Translations under genes and position numbers: made by a program
In this document: positions 27,831 through 38,148 of the stretch, piece after piece
How positions within the stretch are numbered: position 1 is the stretch's first letter
Layout of the letters: every line of letters starts with the position of its first letter
Source of the DNA: an uncultured Clostridia bacterium
GTDB taxonomy: Bacteria > Bacillota > Clostridia > Oscillospirales > Ruminococcaceae
NCBI GenBank assembly: GCA_947630845.1
Contig: CANRJB010000011.1
Span: forward strand, 1-64,000
Length of the DNA stretch: 64,000 nt
Direction: 5' to 3'
Notes under the pieces: generated by a model
What the model was told of the DNA's origin: nothing
Seen by the model: only the letters and a program-made list of their open reading frames with translations
Database searches by the model: none

Positions 27831-30575
27831 ATGAAACAAGCTCCCGATTCTTATGAGAATCTGTACCCACATCCTGAACAGCCGACAGAACCGGCTGCGC
27901 CGCCGACTCCCTTTTCGCTTGCGTCAAGTGAGGTGGACAGCACTCCCCGCATGCAGTCGGCTGCACAGACGGTGCGTACCCTTCCGCCGAAGTCTGCACC
28001 CAAGCCTAAAAAACCATTTTCTCCTATTCCGCTGCTGTTGGTGGCAGGCGTGGTGTTCCTGTTTCTGGGGGGCATCATCTTCCTGACGAATACATGGGAT
28101 ATGCTGCCGGATGCGGTAAGGGCTGCTTCGCTGTTCTCCGCAGGCATCGTTGCATTCGGTGCAAATGCCCTTGCGGAGCGTGTGTTCAAGCTCCCGAAAA
28201 CCGGACTTGCCTTCTATATTCTCGGCTGTGTCTTTCTGCCGCTTGCGATGGCAGGTGTGGGGGCATTTGAGCTGATGGGCAAATGGTTCTCCTTTGGCGG
28301 CGACGGCTGCATGCTTGTGTGGTCACTGGTGTTTGTCTGCGTGGCAGTACCTGCGCTGTTCGGCGAAAAGCATTACAACAGTACCGCCCTTGCATGGCTC
28401 GGACTTTCGGGCATTGGTGCAGCATGGGGATGTTTTGGCGTATTCCTTGGGGAAACCCTGAACGTGAAGGAAGTCACTGCAAAGACCATCTTCGGCAGTA
28501 TGCTTGTGTTGTTCAGCATCGGTGCGACGGTGTGGGCAGAATGGTATCTGCGCACCCATGAGAAAAAAACACCTCTCTCAAAAGTCATGATCCCCTTCCT
28601 CTATCCGCTGATGCTGACCTATGCGATCCTCATCATCTTACTGGCAAAGGATTTTGCAGCCGGTACAGCCATTTTCAGTGTACTGATGGGTGTGCTGTTC
28701 CTCAACAAACGCTTTGTTGCCGGCAAGCTGCACTGCGGTATTTTCGGTGTCCTGCTCTGTCTGATCGCTGTCCTCATGCAGGCAGAAGCGATCCCATCCG
28801 TCCATGTGACCGGATTCGAGCTGTTCCTCTTTGTGGTGGGGGCAGTATCCGTGCTGCTGATGGCGACATACTGGTGTAAGGGAAAATTCCCGGAACTGGC
28901 GCATACGTTCAGCACGACAGGTATGATCTTCTCTTTGCCGATGCTGAGTGTCGGCGGAATTGCAAGCATGTTTGCAGCAAAGGATGCCGGCATCTTTACC
29001 TTTTTGCTGTACGGCGCACTGCTGATCAGCCTGATCTTCTTCTTCTTGGATCACAAGTGTCTTGTACCCCGTGACAGAGGGCTGTTCTGCATCTATTTTG
29101 CAGTACTGTTCGTGAATGCCTGTCTTTGTTCAGAGGACAAGAACATTCTCCAGACACTGCTGCTGACAGGGACAGCACTGCTGCTGTTGGGAGAAGCGTT
29201 CCTGACAAAGCGGATGTGGATGCTTGTGCTTGCCATCGGTTCATGTGCTGCCGTTCTCATCCAGAGTCTGCCGCATGCGGCAGTATGGCTGTACTGGTTC
29301 TGTACGGCAGGGATGCTGTGCGGTGTGGTCTATGCGCATCTGATGAAACGGCTGCTGCTCGAAAAGTGCTGTGCATGGGTGGGCATCCCGTTTCTGCTTG
29401 CTTCACTTGGCATGACGCTCAATTTATGGCTGGAAGATGAAGCGATGATATGGTCACTGCTGTTGGCAGCGGAGACATTGCTGTATCTGTTGGAAGTGGT
29501 ATTTCTGTGGCATCATCTGCGCACAAAGGGGAGTGTTCCCTATCTCGAAACAGTCGCTCTCATCACCACGATCATTGCAAGCATTGCTTTTCTGGCGCAG
29601 GATGTCAGCGGCGGCTGGGGATTTCTTCTGCTGGCATGTATGCTCGTGCTGTCGGTGGGGAGCGTGCGCAAGGATACCAATTTCATTTCCATCCCGTATC
29701 TGCTTTTCATCTTCCTGACGGGGAGACACCTCATTCTTGCACTCGAAGAAAATAACATCATCATGGATCCCACATGGCTGCACCTTGCGCAGATCGGCGC
29801 ATTTCTGCTGATGTTGGCGGTCTTTGCAGGCATGGGCAGGATACTGCTGCCGGAGGGATTCTGTACGAAGGGCAAGTTACAGCTTGACTTTCCGCTGCTG
29901 ATGGCGATTTTTCCGGTATTCGGCGTATCGCATACCATCGACTGGTATCCGTCCATCCTGTCAAGTCTGTTTCTGTCGCTCTACTCGCTGCTGTACATTG
30001 GCAGGGTAAAGAACCGCAGCATTCCGGCATTACTGGCATCTTTCTTCGGCTGCACGACACTGCTGCTGCACAATACGAACGACCCGTTCGGAGTGTTGGA
30101 ATGGCTGCGTAAACTGGAGATCCGCACGCCGCAGATATTGCTGTATCTGCTGCCGATGCACCTGTTCATTTTCTCACTGCTGTACATCCTGCCGAAGGGA
30201 TGCAGGAACGGTGTCCACATTGCCCGGTTCTGCATGTACTGCTTTACGATGCTGTGTCTGCTGCTGTCAAGTTTCCGGTTCGGTCATGTCACGGATGCAC
30301 TGATCCTGATGCTGTTCAGCTTTGCGATACTGGCAGGGAGCTTTTTCGTCAAGCGGCTGCGTTGGTTCGGACTGGGATTTTCTGTGCTTGTGATCATGAC
30401 GCTCCGGCTGACGAAAACCTTCTGGACATCGCTGCACTGGAGCATTTACCTGTTCCTTGCCGGTGGTGTGCTGATCGCCATTGCATCTGCCTACGAGCTG
30501 CGCACACGCAAGGCTGCGGAACATCCAAATGAACCGAAAAAGAAATTCAAGCCGTTTTCCGACTGGCGTTTCTAA
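27831..30575 (+). CDS. Large polytopic membrane protein, about 914 aa
   Basis: Pro-rich N-terminus then numerous hydrophobic TM segments; AAGGAGG RBS. Confidence 0.8.
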   Translation: MKQAPDSYENLYPHPEQPTEPAAPPTPFSLASSEVDSTPRMQSAAQTVRTLPPKSAPKPKKPFSPIPLLLVAGVVFLFLGGIIFLTNTWDMLPDAVRAASLFSAGIVAFGANALAERVFKLPKTGLAFYILGCVFLPLAMAGVGAFELMGKWFSFGGDGCMLVWSLVFVCVAVPALFGEKHYNSTALAWLGLSGIGAAWGCFGVFLGETLNVKEVTAKTIFGSMLVLFSIGATVWAEWYLRTHEKKTPLSKVMIPFLYPLMLTYAILIILLAKDFAAGTAIFSVLMGVLFLNKRFVAGKLHCGIFGVLLCLIAVLMQAEAIPSVHVTGFELFLFVVGAVSVLLMATYWCKGKFPELAHTFSTTGMIFSLPMLSVGGIASMFAAKDAGIFTFLLYGALLISLIFFFLDHKCLVPRDRGLFCIYFAVLFVNACLCSEDKNILQTLLLTGTALLLLGEAFLTKRMWMLVLAIGSCAAVLIQSLPHAAVWLYWFCTAGMLCGVVYAHLMKRLLLEKCCAWVGIPFLLASLGMTLNLWLEDEAMIWSLLLAAETLLYLLEVVFLWHHLRTKGSVPYLETVALITTIIASIAFLAQDVSGGWGFLLLACMLVLSVGSVRKDTNFISIPYLLFIFLTGRHLILALEENNIIMDPTWLHLAQIGAFLLMLAVFAGMGRILLPEGFCTKGKLQLDFPLLMAIFPVFGVSHTIDWYPSILSSLFLSLYSLLYIGRVKNRSIPALLASFFGCTTLLLHNTNDPFGVLEWLRKLEIRTPQILLYLLPMHLFIFSLLYILPKGCRNGVHIARFCMYCFTMLCLLLSSFRFGHVTDALILMLFSFAILAGSFFVKRLRWFGLGFSVLVIMTLRLTKTFWTSLHWSIYLFLAGGVLIAIASAYELRTRKAAEHPNEPKKKFKPFSDWRF

Positions 30576-30586
30576 AGGAGGATATG

Positions 30587-31423
30587 ATGATTTGTCCGAA
30601 ATGTTATACGGATTATGAGGGCGACCATTGTCCGAACTGTAAAAATACAGACAAGTCCGGACAGCAGGATCTGTCCGATGCACCTGTAAAAGATTCCAAT
30701 GCGTACCTGTTTATCATACTGGGAATGTTCGGGATGATGCTTGTGCTGATGACATTGGCAGCACTTGTCGGGGGGACGCTGCTGTTCAAGGGTGGGAGCG
30801 GCAAGGCTTCTGTACAGGAGAATGTACCGTTCCGTGCCGATGAGCAGTCATTTCCTGTGCAAGAGGAAGTCACCCAAGCTCCTGCTGACCCCGAAGCCGA
30901 CAAAGCCGCCCTCAATGCATGGCAGCGGAAAAGCGGTAAATACCAGAGCGGTGACTATGAAGTCGGGACGGATGTCCCGGCAGGGACGTATTTCATTCTC
31001 TCTGACGGGGCTGGCTACGGTGATTTTTATGCCGGAGTCTATGCGGCAGAGAGTATGTCAAGCGAAAGCGAGATCTATGGCGGATTTTATAAGAACATCT
31101 GCTACATTGTACTGGAAGAAGGGCAATATCTGCATTTCTCCCATTCCACCATGTATGCGCTTGACAGCATTGAAAATCCCTATGACCCCTTTAAGGGGGG
31201 CGGCATGTTCCTTGTGGGGACGGATGTTGAGCCGGGGACATATTGCATCACCTGCGACAATGACCAGTATTCCGGCACATACGAGATCTACAGCACGATC
31301 ACTTCATCTGGTCCTGTCGTCAAGGATTCCGGCTACATCGAATCCAACGACAGCACTGTCGAAATAACCCTCAATGACGGCGAATACCTCAAAATGGATT
31401 TCTGTCAACTATGCGCTGAATAA
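30587..31423 (+). CDS. Zinc-ribbon, single-TM protein with two repeated GTDVxPGTY-type domains
   Basis: MICPKCYTDYEGDHCPNCKNTD; TM MFGMMLVLMTLAALVGGTLLF; repeats YEVGTDVPAGTYFILSD and FLVGTDVEPGTYCITCD. Confidence 0.75.
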   Translation: MICPKCYTDYEGDHCPNCKNTDKSGQQDLSDAPVKDSNAYLFIILGMFGMMLVLMTLAALVGGTLLFKGGSGKASVQENVPFRADEQSFPVQEEVTQAPADPEADKAALNAWQRKSGKYQSGDYEVGTDVPAGTYFILSDGAGYGDFYAGVYAAESMSSESEIYGGFYKNICYIVLEEGQYLHFSHSTMYALDSIENPYDPFKGGGMFLVGTDVEPGTYCITCDNDQYSGTYEIYSTITSSGPVVKDSGYIESNDSTVEITLNDGEYLKMDFCQLCAE

Positions 31424-31467
31424 GTGCTGGGCAGGTGCTGGGCAGGCGCTGGGCAGGCGCTGGGCAG
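31424..31467. repeat. 11-bp tandem repeat (GYGCTGGGCAG x4)
   Basis: gtgctgggcag gtgctgggcag gcgctgggcag gcgctgggcag, directly after the preceding stop codon. Confidence 0.9.
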
Positions 31468-31518
31468 CGCCTGCCATCTGCCTCCCAATGCGCCTACGGC
31501 GCAAAGGTCGGCTTGTTC

Positions 31519-31699
31519 TCCTATGGTGATAATTGTACCGGAGTATGCGCTCCTATGGTGAAATTGTACCGGAGTATGCACCCCTATGGTGAAATTGTAC
31601 CGGAGTATGCGCTCCTATGGTGAAATTGTACCGGAGTATGCGCTCCTATGGTGAAATTGTACCGATGTATGCGCCCCTATGCTGATAATTGTACCGATA
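31519..31699. repeat. 31/32-bp tandem repeat, 5 full copies plus a partial
   Basis: (t/c)cctatggtgaaattgtaccggagtatgcgc; the two outermost units carry the tgataattgtacc variant. Confidence 0.95.
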
Positions 31700-31702
31700 G
31701 CG

Positions 31703-31738
31703 ATGCCCCCTTTGCAGCGTAAGCTGCATTGGGGGCAT
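31703..31738. other. Near-perfect long hairpin
   Basis: ATGCCCCC-TT-TGCAGC-GTAA-GCTGCA-TT-GGGGGCAT, symmetric with one TT/TT internal loop. Confidence 0.85.
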
Positions 31739-31775
31739 GCGGTTATGGAAGTATCGTCGCAGGCAAGAACCTATT

Positions 31776-34022
31776 CTAACCAAAAGACTCGGTGTGCGTC
31801 TCGCCCGTGGGGGCTCCCCACTCGCCCGTGGGGGCTCCCCACCGCCGCCGCCGGTAGAGGTTGGGGGTGATACCGGTGAGTTTGCGGAACTGGCGAAGGA
31901 AATATTTGTCGTCCTCGTAACCGCATTGAAAGGCGATGGACTGTACACTTAGTGTCGTCGTCAGTAATAATGCCTTGGCAAGCGAGATGCGGCTCTGTAT
32001 GACATCCTGATGATAGCTGATGTCAAACAGCTCTTTGTAAGTCGCCCGGAAATGTCCGTAACTCAAATGAAAATTCCTGCACGACTCCTGCGCATCCCAC
32101 TTCAGATACGGCTTGCGGTACATTGACGTGCGGAGTGCATCATATTCCGCAAATCCCGGACGTCTTCGTATTTCATCCATCCGTTCGATCTCCTGCTCCA
32201 GTGCCTGATAAAGAGCTTCCCCCTGACCGGTCGTGTCCGGTACTGTCAACAGCCCCGTTACACATGCAAACGTGTGCAGTCCGTACTGCTCCTGATACAG
32301 CGGCGAATGCAGGATCAGCGTGCAGAGCTTATCCTTCAGGACGGCAGCATCCTCCGCCGTCTCCTCCCCGACATAAGCCACTCCGAACAGGTTTTCCGCA
32401 AGTTTGGCACTGAATGTATGCTCCGCATCGGTCAGACGTTTCAGCGCATCGGCGATCTGTGAATCAATGCGCACGGAAATGCCCTTGCTGTCAATGCTCG
32501 AATGATCCATGAACAGCGATGTCCGGATGAGTGCCAGCAGAACTGTGTTCCCATCAGGCGAATCCCCGACATCATGCTCGATCTCATTGGAAAACCCTAC
32601 CCGATTATACAGCCCGGTCGCTGTGTCATGGAAACGGGAGAGGTTCTGACATTCAAGCAGTACCCGTATGTCATTTTTCAGACGGATGGATTCCAGCCCG
32701 TTTGCCGCAACTTTCAGCCAGTCGCCAAATACCATGTCATAGCTGTCTGCCTTGCGGTATTGCAGAATGAAGTGTCCCATTTCCTTTCCGGCAAAGAAGA
32801 TCGGCGCAAAGAACAGGTTCTGAACCGAAGTGCTGCCCGGCAGTGTCTCCGGAAAGAGCTGATCTCTCCGGAAGAATACCGGCTCATCTGCCCCGTTCTC
32901 CGGGCTGATGACCCGATAACAGAGCATGGGCGCATTGGCAGAAGAATCTGGCTCCTGCTCGCACCAGTCCGCATGCAGACATAACCACACCCCGTCTACC
33001 TCCCGTATCAGGTAGGTGAACTGTTGCAGTACCCGGACATAGTCCGATACGCTCCGTGCGATCGTGAGCTGTTGTTCAAAGTTGGACTGGAAGCTGAGCT
33101 GGAGAAAGAACTGCATCTTCCGTGCATTTTTCAGCTCCATGTCAAGCTCTGTCCGATCTGCTCCGCATGGACAGGTATCGCCGAGGATCATACGTCCGCT
33201 GCTGGAGTGCATCTGACAGGGCGTGCCGGTAAGTCTGCTGTAGAGCAGGGCAGATGCCTGTCTGCCGATGGCAACACGGTTGCGCAGGAAGGTCGTCAGG
33301 GTGGGGGCATGGATGGTGCGCATCCCGATGAACTCATATCCGAATACGGAGATCTGCTCCGGCACATGCACCCCATTCTCCAACAAAATATCAAGCACCC
33401 CGAATGCCATGTAGTCATTTGTGCAGATAACAGCCTGCGGCATCCGACGCTTTCCGGAAAGGTAGTCATTGGCTAAGTCCTCGCCGGTGTTCATCCAGTA
33501 GTTTCCATAGATAATATTCGCATCGGAGATATAGATCCCCTGCGCTGCATAGACCCTGCGCACGCCCTCCACACGCAGCCGGGATGTCTCATATTCCTGC
33601 TGTCCGGTGAGGATGTCGATGTCGGTGAAGTGGTGTACATGGAGAACATGTTTTGCGATCTCCTCAAAATCGGCTCTGACATCGGTATTGATGCAGTCCT
33701 TCCCCTCATAGATCGAACCGATGACAACGATAGGCACTGTGCTGTTCTGTATCAGGCTGTCCACATAGCTGCGCAGGTCGTGGTAAAGAAAGCAGTCCGC
33801 CGTTACGATCAGTCCGTCAATGCGAGGAGAACGGGCAAGCTCATAGATGCGGTTCTCCACTTCTGTCCCGGCAAAGTAGGTGTCAAAATTGTAGATGTTG
33901 GACAGGACGACGACATCCATCTCAAGCTGTGCTGCTTCCTGCAACAAGCCTTCAAGGAGCTGCTTCTGTTCCGGAGCAGCAACTCTTGCAGTGATAATGC
34001 CGATAAGCGGACGGTTTTTCAT
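31776..34022 (-). CDS. AraC-family regulator with N-terminal PBP/LacI-like ligand domain and degenerate GGDEF-like middle domain
   Basis: N-terminal PLIGIITARVAAPEQKQLLEGLLQEAAQ...IDGLIVTADCF; TATGLYNRVGF...FSAKLAENLFGVAYVG aligns with a GGDEF domain; C-terminal AraC HTH LLLTTTLSVQSIAFQCGYEDDKYFLRQFRKLTGITPNLYRR. Confidence 0.85.
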   Translation of the reverse strand: MKNRPLIGIITARVAAPEQKQLLEGLLQEAAQLEMDVVVLSNIYNFDTYFAGTEVENRIYELARSPRIDGLIVTADCFLYHDLRSYVDSLIQNSTVPIVVIGSIYEGKDCINTDVRADFEEIAKHVLHVHHFTDIDILTGQQEYETSRLRVEGVRRVYAAQGIYISDANIIYGNYWMNTGEDLANDYLSGKRRMPQAVICTNDYMAFGVLDILLENGVHVPEQISVFGYEFIGMRTIHAPTLTTFLRNRVAIGRQASALLYSRLTGTPCQMHSSSGRMILGDTCPCGADRTELDMELKNARKMQFFLQLSFQSNFEQQLTIARSVSDYVRVLQQFTYLIREVDGVWLCLHADWCEQEPDSSANAPMLCYRVISPENGADEPVFFRRDQLFPETLPGSTSVQNLFFAPIFFAGKEMGHFILQYRKADSYDMVFGDWLKVAANGLESIRLKNDIRVLLECQNLSRFHDTATGLYNRVGFSNEIEHDVGDSPDGNTVLLALIRTSLFMDHSSIDSKGISVRIDSQIADALKRLTDAEHTFSAKLAENLFGVAYVGEETAEDAAVLKDKLCTLILHSPLYQEQYGLHTFACVTGLLTVPDTTGQGEALYQALEQEIERMDEIRRRPGFAEYDALRTSMYRKPYLKWDAQESCRNFHLSYGHFRATYKELFDISYHQDVIQSRISLAKALLLTTTLSVQSIAFQCGYEDDKYFLRQFRKLTGITPNLYRRRRWGAPTGEWGAPTGETHTESFG
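31800..31841. repeat. 21-bp perfect tandem duplication in the 3' end of the AraC-type gene
   Basis: ctcgcccgtgggggctcccca x2, encoding WGAPTGE WGAPTGE on the minus strand. Confidence 0.95.
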
Positions 34023-34269
34023 GCTTTCACCCCCCTGTATCAGAAATACGAATTTGTCCTATATTAGTATTATATCATAATTTGTTCAGAAAGTCAATAA
34101 AAAACCTTCATTTTATCCACCTAATCTTCAAAATGTGGGTTGTGAGGAAGGGAAGAACATTGTATAATTTATTTAGAAATCGTTTATAATTTGTGTACAT
34201 TAGTTCTATTGAAGAGAGAAGGAAGGCTTCTCATCTTCTGCATTATATTAAAAAAGGGGAGTTGGTCTG

Positions 34270-37200
34270 ATGAAACTGAAAAAGACACTCGCAGCACTGA
34301 CCGCTGCGTTGTGCTGTACGACAAGTCTTGCAGCCTTTCCTGAGCTGAGTGCTCCGGTCAAGGCAGCAGAAGCCGTGCATAACGACTTTGAGGTCAGCTA
34401 TGAAGGCTGGTACGGCAATGCCGATACCATCGTTCTTACCGCAGAGGACGGCAACGGCGATGCCGGCACAAGAGGTATGCATGTCACGGGCAGAACCATG
34501 GCATCCGACGGTGCAGCATCCTCCAAGGGTTTCTATCTGCACGGCGGCGTGAAGTATGACTACAGCGTCAGAGTCATGAGCCAGAGCGAGGAGACATTCC
34601 GTCTGCAGCTGGTCACAGCCGATGAAACAACCGGTGAGGAGACGGTCACAGAGCTTGCTTCCGTCAAGGGAACAGCAGGTGAATGGACTGACCTGAGCGC
34701 ATCCTATCGTGCTGACAAGGGCGACTATGAATTCCGTCTCATCATCACTACCGACAGCACCAATGACTTCTGGTTCGATGAGGTCAACATCACCACCGAT
34801 GAGAGTGCCGCAGTGGTTTCCGCAGCACCCGCAGGCAAGGGTCTGAAGGATGAATTCGCTAACTATTTCCGTGTCGGCAACATCCTCAATGGCGGTACGA
34901 TCCGTAATTCCGATATCACTGCCAATATTCTCCTGAATTACAACTCCATCGAGTGCGAGAATGAGACAAAGCCGGATGCTACCCTCAATCAGGCACAGTG
35001 CAGCGGCACCAATATCGGTGTCAAGCTTGACGGCGCAGCTGCCATCATGGACTTCTGCTCCAAGAATGGCATTGCGATGCGTGGTCATACCCTCGTATGG
35101 CACAGCCAGACCCCTGTCTGGTTCTTCAAGGAAGGCTTCAATGCCAACGGTGCATGGGTCGATAAGTCCACCATGGATGCACGTATGGAGAGCTATATCA
35201 AGAATATGTTCGCTGCCATCGAGCAGCAGTATCCCGACCTCAACCTCTATGCCTATGATGTCTGCAATGAGTGCATGACGGATGATACGAGCCGCAGTGC
35301 TCAGGGTATCTCATGGCGTGAACCGGGCGACGGCAACGGCAAGTCCGCATGGGTGCAGGTCTACGGCAACAATGACTTCATTGAGAAGGCATTCACCTAT
35401 GCAAGAAAGTATGCCCCGGAGGGATGCGACCTCTACTACAATGACTACAACGAATACTGGGATCATAAGCGTGACAACATCTATGCAAAGGCAAAAGACC
35501 TGTACAACAAGGGCTTGCTTGACGGTGTCGGGATGCAGTCCCATGTGCCGGCAAATGCAACAGGCTTTGCAGGGACGGATGTTTACATTGATGCCATGAA
35601 GAAATATCTGTCCATCGGCTGCGATGTGCAGATCACGGAGCTGGATATTTCCCTTGAAAACGGCAAATACTCCTTGCAGGATCAGGCAAATAAATACAAG
35701 GCAATCTTCCAAGCCGCTATGGACTGGAATGACAACCCGCAGAGTGACGGACGGGTAACGGCTGTCTGCATCTGGGGTCCGAACGATGCCAATTCATGGC
35801 TGTCTGCCGGTTCAGACGCTCTGTTGTTTGACAGAAACAACCAGCCGAAACTGGCTTACACCACACTGGCATCCATGCTGCCGGATTCTGAATGGGGAGA
35901 CGGTTCCAATCCTTCCGGCGGCGGTGAGGTCAAGCCCATCGAGCCAAATGAGTACGGCTGGTACTTCCACCATCGCTATGAGGGCGAGACGGAAGGCTGG
36001 ACAGGCAGAGGTGCTGCCAAGGTCGCAGCAAGCAACGATGAAGCGTATGTGGAGAGCGGTTCGCTCTTTGTCAGCGGCAGAGAGGAAGCATGGAACGGTG
36101 CAACGTATGGTCTTAGCACCAGAGCATTCCAGCCCGGTGAAGAATACAGCTTCAGCGTGAATGTCAAGTACAATACCGGAGATGATACAGAAACATTCTA
36201 CCTCAAGCTCCAGTATGTGGACAGCGAGGGAGAGACAAAGTATTCGTCCATTGACGAAGTGACCGTCCCGAAGGGCGAATGGGCACAGCTGAGCAATACC
36301 AATTATCTTATTCCGGAAGGCGCAACTGATCTTCAGCTCTATGTGGAGACAGCAGAAGGATCTACTGTGGACTTCTACATGGACGAAGCCATCGGTGCAG
36401 TCGGCGGCACAGGCATTCAGGGTGCAGGTCATCCTACTGTGAACGTTTCCGGCGGTAAGGGCGACCTCAATGGCGACAGCAAGATCAATGTCGTTGACCT
36501 TGCACTTGCAAAGAAGGGCGTACTGAACGGATTCGGTTCGACAGGTGCGCAAAAGAGTGCCGATGTGGATGAGAGCGGCAAGGCAGAGCTGAAAGATGTC
36601 GTCCTGCTCTATCAATACATCCATAAGGTCATTGATCAATTCCCGGTTGCGGAAAAACCCGTGACACAGGTTGATACAGAAAAGCTTGCAGCACTCTTCT
36701 CCGGCGTGACTCCGGCTTCCTCCCTGAAAAAGGATGGCGAGAACAATCCGCTCTATACACAGCGTTTCGGAGCAGACCCGGGTTATATGGTCTATGACGG
36801 CAGACTATATGTCTACATGACCAATGATGATTTTGAGTATGACGGCAACGGACAGATCAAGGAAAATTCCTATGATGTACAGGAGATCAATGTCATCTCC
36901 TCCGCTGACCTCGTCAACTGGACTGACCACGGTATGATTCAGGTTGCAGGTGCAAAAGGTGCAGCCAAGTGGGCATTTGCTTCATGGGCACCGGCTGCGT
37001 GCCACAAGACCATCAACGGCAAGGAGAAATTCTTCCTCTACTTTGCCAACAGCGGCGGCGGCATCGGCGTATTGCAGGCAGACAGCCCCACGGGTCCGTG
37101 GACTGATCCGCTCGGTCATGCACTCGTGACCGGTCAGACCCCCAATTGCAGCGATGTGATCTGGATGTTTGACCCGGCAGTGCTTGTAGATGATGACGGC

Positions 37201-38064
37201 ACAGGTTATCTCTACTTCGGCGGCGGCGTTCCGGAAAACAACAAGGCAGACCCCGGTACAGCACGTGCTGTGAAACTCGGCGACGACATGATCTCCCTTG
37301 CAGGTGATCCCGTCAAGCTCAATCCGCCTTACCTCTTCGAGGACTCCGGCATCAACAAGATCGGCGACACCTATGTCTACAGCTATTGCACCAACTGGAA
37401 TACCGGCGGTAATCCCTACGGTTTCAACAATGCGGAAATTGCTTACATGACAAGCGACAACCCCCTCGGTCCGTTCACCTACAAGGGCATGATGTTCCCG
37501 AATCCCGGCGACATGGGCGGCGGCGGCAACAACCACCACTCCCTCGTGGAATTCAAGGGCAAGTATTACATGCTCTACCATTCGAGAATCGTTGAGGACA
37601 GAAAGGGTGTCAACCTCAACTACCGTTCTCCGCAGATCAATGAAGTATCTGTCGATGGGCTGAATATCAGCTGCAAGGGCACACTCACAGGTGTGGCACA
37701 GCTTGAGACACTTGACCCCTATAAGACGGTACAGGCAGAGACGATGTCCAACCAGTCCAGTGATATTGTTGTCAGCGGTGAAGGAAATACCGTTGTAGAA
37801 GTCAAGAAGGGCAGCTGGATCAAGGCATCCGGTGTTGCATTCGCAGGTACGTCTTCCATGACCGTCAAGGCATCCTCCAGCAACGGCGCAGCCATCAAGG
37901 TATGCACCGGTTCACCCACAGGCGATGTCGTTGGTTTTGCAGAAATTCCGGCAGGCGGTTCTACAGAAGTGACCGTTCCCGTGAACAATATCAGCGGCAC
38001 AGAGGATGTATACTTCCTGTTCAGCGACAGCATGAGCTTTGACTCATGGGTATTCACGAAGTGA
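34270..38064 (+). CDS. Cellulosomal bifunctional xylanolytic enzyme: CBM22-like, GH10 xylanase, CBM22-like, dockerin, GH43, CBM6-like
   Basis: GH10 acid/base YDVCNECM and nucleophile ITELDIS; dockerin GDLNGDSKINVVDLALAKKGVL...ADVDESGKAELKDVVLLYQYIHK; GH43-like YMVYDGRLYVYMTNDD...WAFASWAPAACHK. Confidence 0.9.
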   Translation: MKLKKTLAALTAALCCTTSLAAFPELSAPVKAAEAVHNDFEVSYEGWYGNADTIVLTAEDGNGDAGTRGMHVTGRTMASDGAASSKGFYLHGGVKYDYSVRVMSQSEETFRLQLVTADETTGEETVTELASVKGTAGEWTDLSASYRADKGDYEFRLIITTDSTNDFWFDEVNITTDESAAVVSAAPAGKGLKDEFANYFRVGNILNGGTIRNSDITANILLNYNSIECENETKPDATLNQAQCSGTNIGVKLDGAAAIMDFCSKNGIAMRGHTLVWHSQTPVWFFKEGFNANGAWVDKSTMDARMESYIKNMFAAIEQQYPDLNLYAYDVCNECMTDDTSRSAQGISWREPGDGNGKSAWVQVYGNNDFIEKAFTYARKYAPEGCDLYYNDYNEYWDHKRDNIYAKAKDLYNKGLLDGVGMQSHVPANATGFAGTDVYIDAMKKYLSIGCDVQITELDISLENGKYSLQDQANKYKAIFQAAMDWNDNPQSDGRVTAVCIWGPNDANSWLSAGSDALLFDRNNQPKLAYTTLASMLPDSEWGDGSNPSGGGEVKPIEPNEYGWYFHHRYEGETEGWTGRGAAKVAASNDEAYVESGSLFVSGREEAWNGATYGLSTRAFQPGEEYSFSVNVKYNTGDDTETFYLKLQYVDSEGETKYSSIDEVTVPKGEWAQLSNTNYLIPEGATDLQLYVETAEGSTVDFYMDEAIGAVGGTGIQGAGHPTVNVSGGKGDLNGDSKINVVDLALAKKGVLNGFGSTGAQKSADVDESGKAELKDVVLLYQYIHKVIDQFPVAEKPVTQVDTEKLAALFSGVTPASSLKKDGENNPLYTQRFGADPGYMVYDGRLYVYMTNDDFEYDGNGQIKENSYDVQEINVISSADLVNWTDHGMIQVAGAKGAAKWAFASWAPAACHKTINGKEKFFLYFANSGGGIGVLQADSPTGPWTDPLGHALVTGQTPNCSDVIWMFDPAVLVDDDGTGYLYFGGGVPENNKADPGTARAVKLGDDMISLAGDPVKLNPPYLFEDSGINKIGDTYVYSYCTNWNTGGNPYGFNNAEIAYMTSDNPLGPFTYKGMMFPNPGDMGGGGNNHHSLVEFKGKYYMLYHSRIVEDRKGVNLNYRSPQINEVSVDGLNISCKGTLTGVAQLETLDPYKTVQAETMSNQSSDIVVSGEGNTVVEVKKGSWIKASGVAFAGTSSMTVKASSSNGAAIKVCTGSPTGDVVGFAEIPAGGSTEVTVPVNNISGTEDVYFLFSDSMSFDSWVFTK

Positions 38065-38120
38065 TCCCCATTTTCCCGACATCCGTAAGGGTAGGGAGAG
38101 TTGATAACAGATTTTTCCAA

Positions 38121-38139
38121 TGCCATTGCCAAAATGGCA
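38121..38139 (+). other. Intergenic hairpin 1 between the two xylan enzymes
   Basis: TGCCATT-GCCAA-AATGGCA. Confidence 0.6.
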
Positions 38140-38148
38140 TCAGATCGG

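Noticed and set aside
31519-31699. Possible CRISPR array
   Set aside because: The 31-bp units are directly contiguous with no unique spacers and no cas genes nearby; classed as a tandem repeat.
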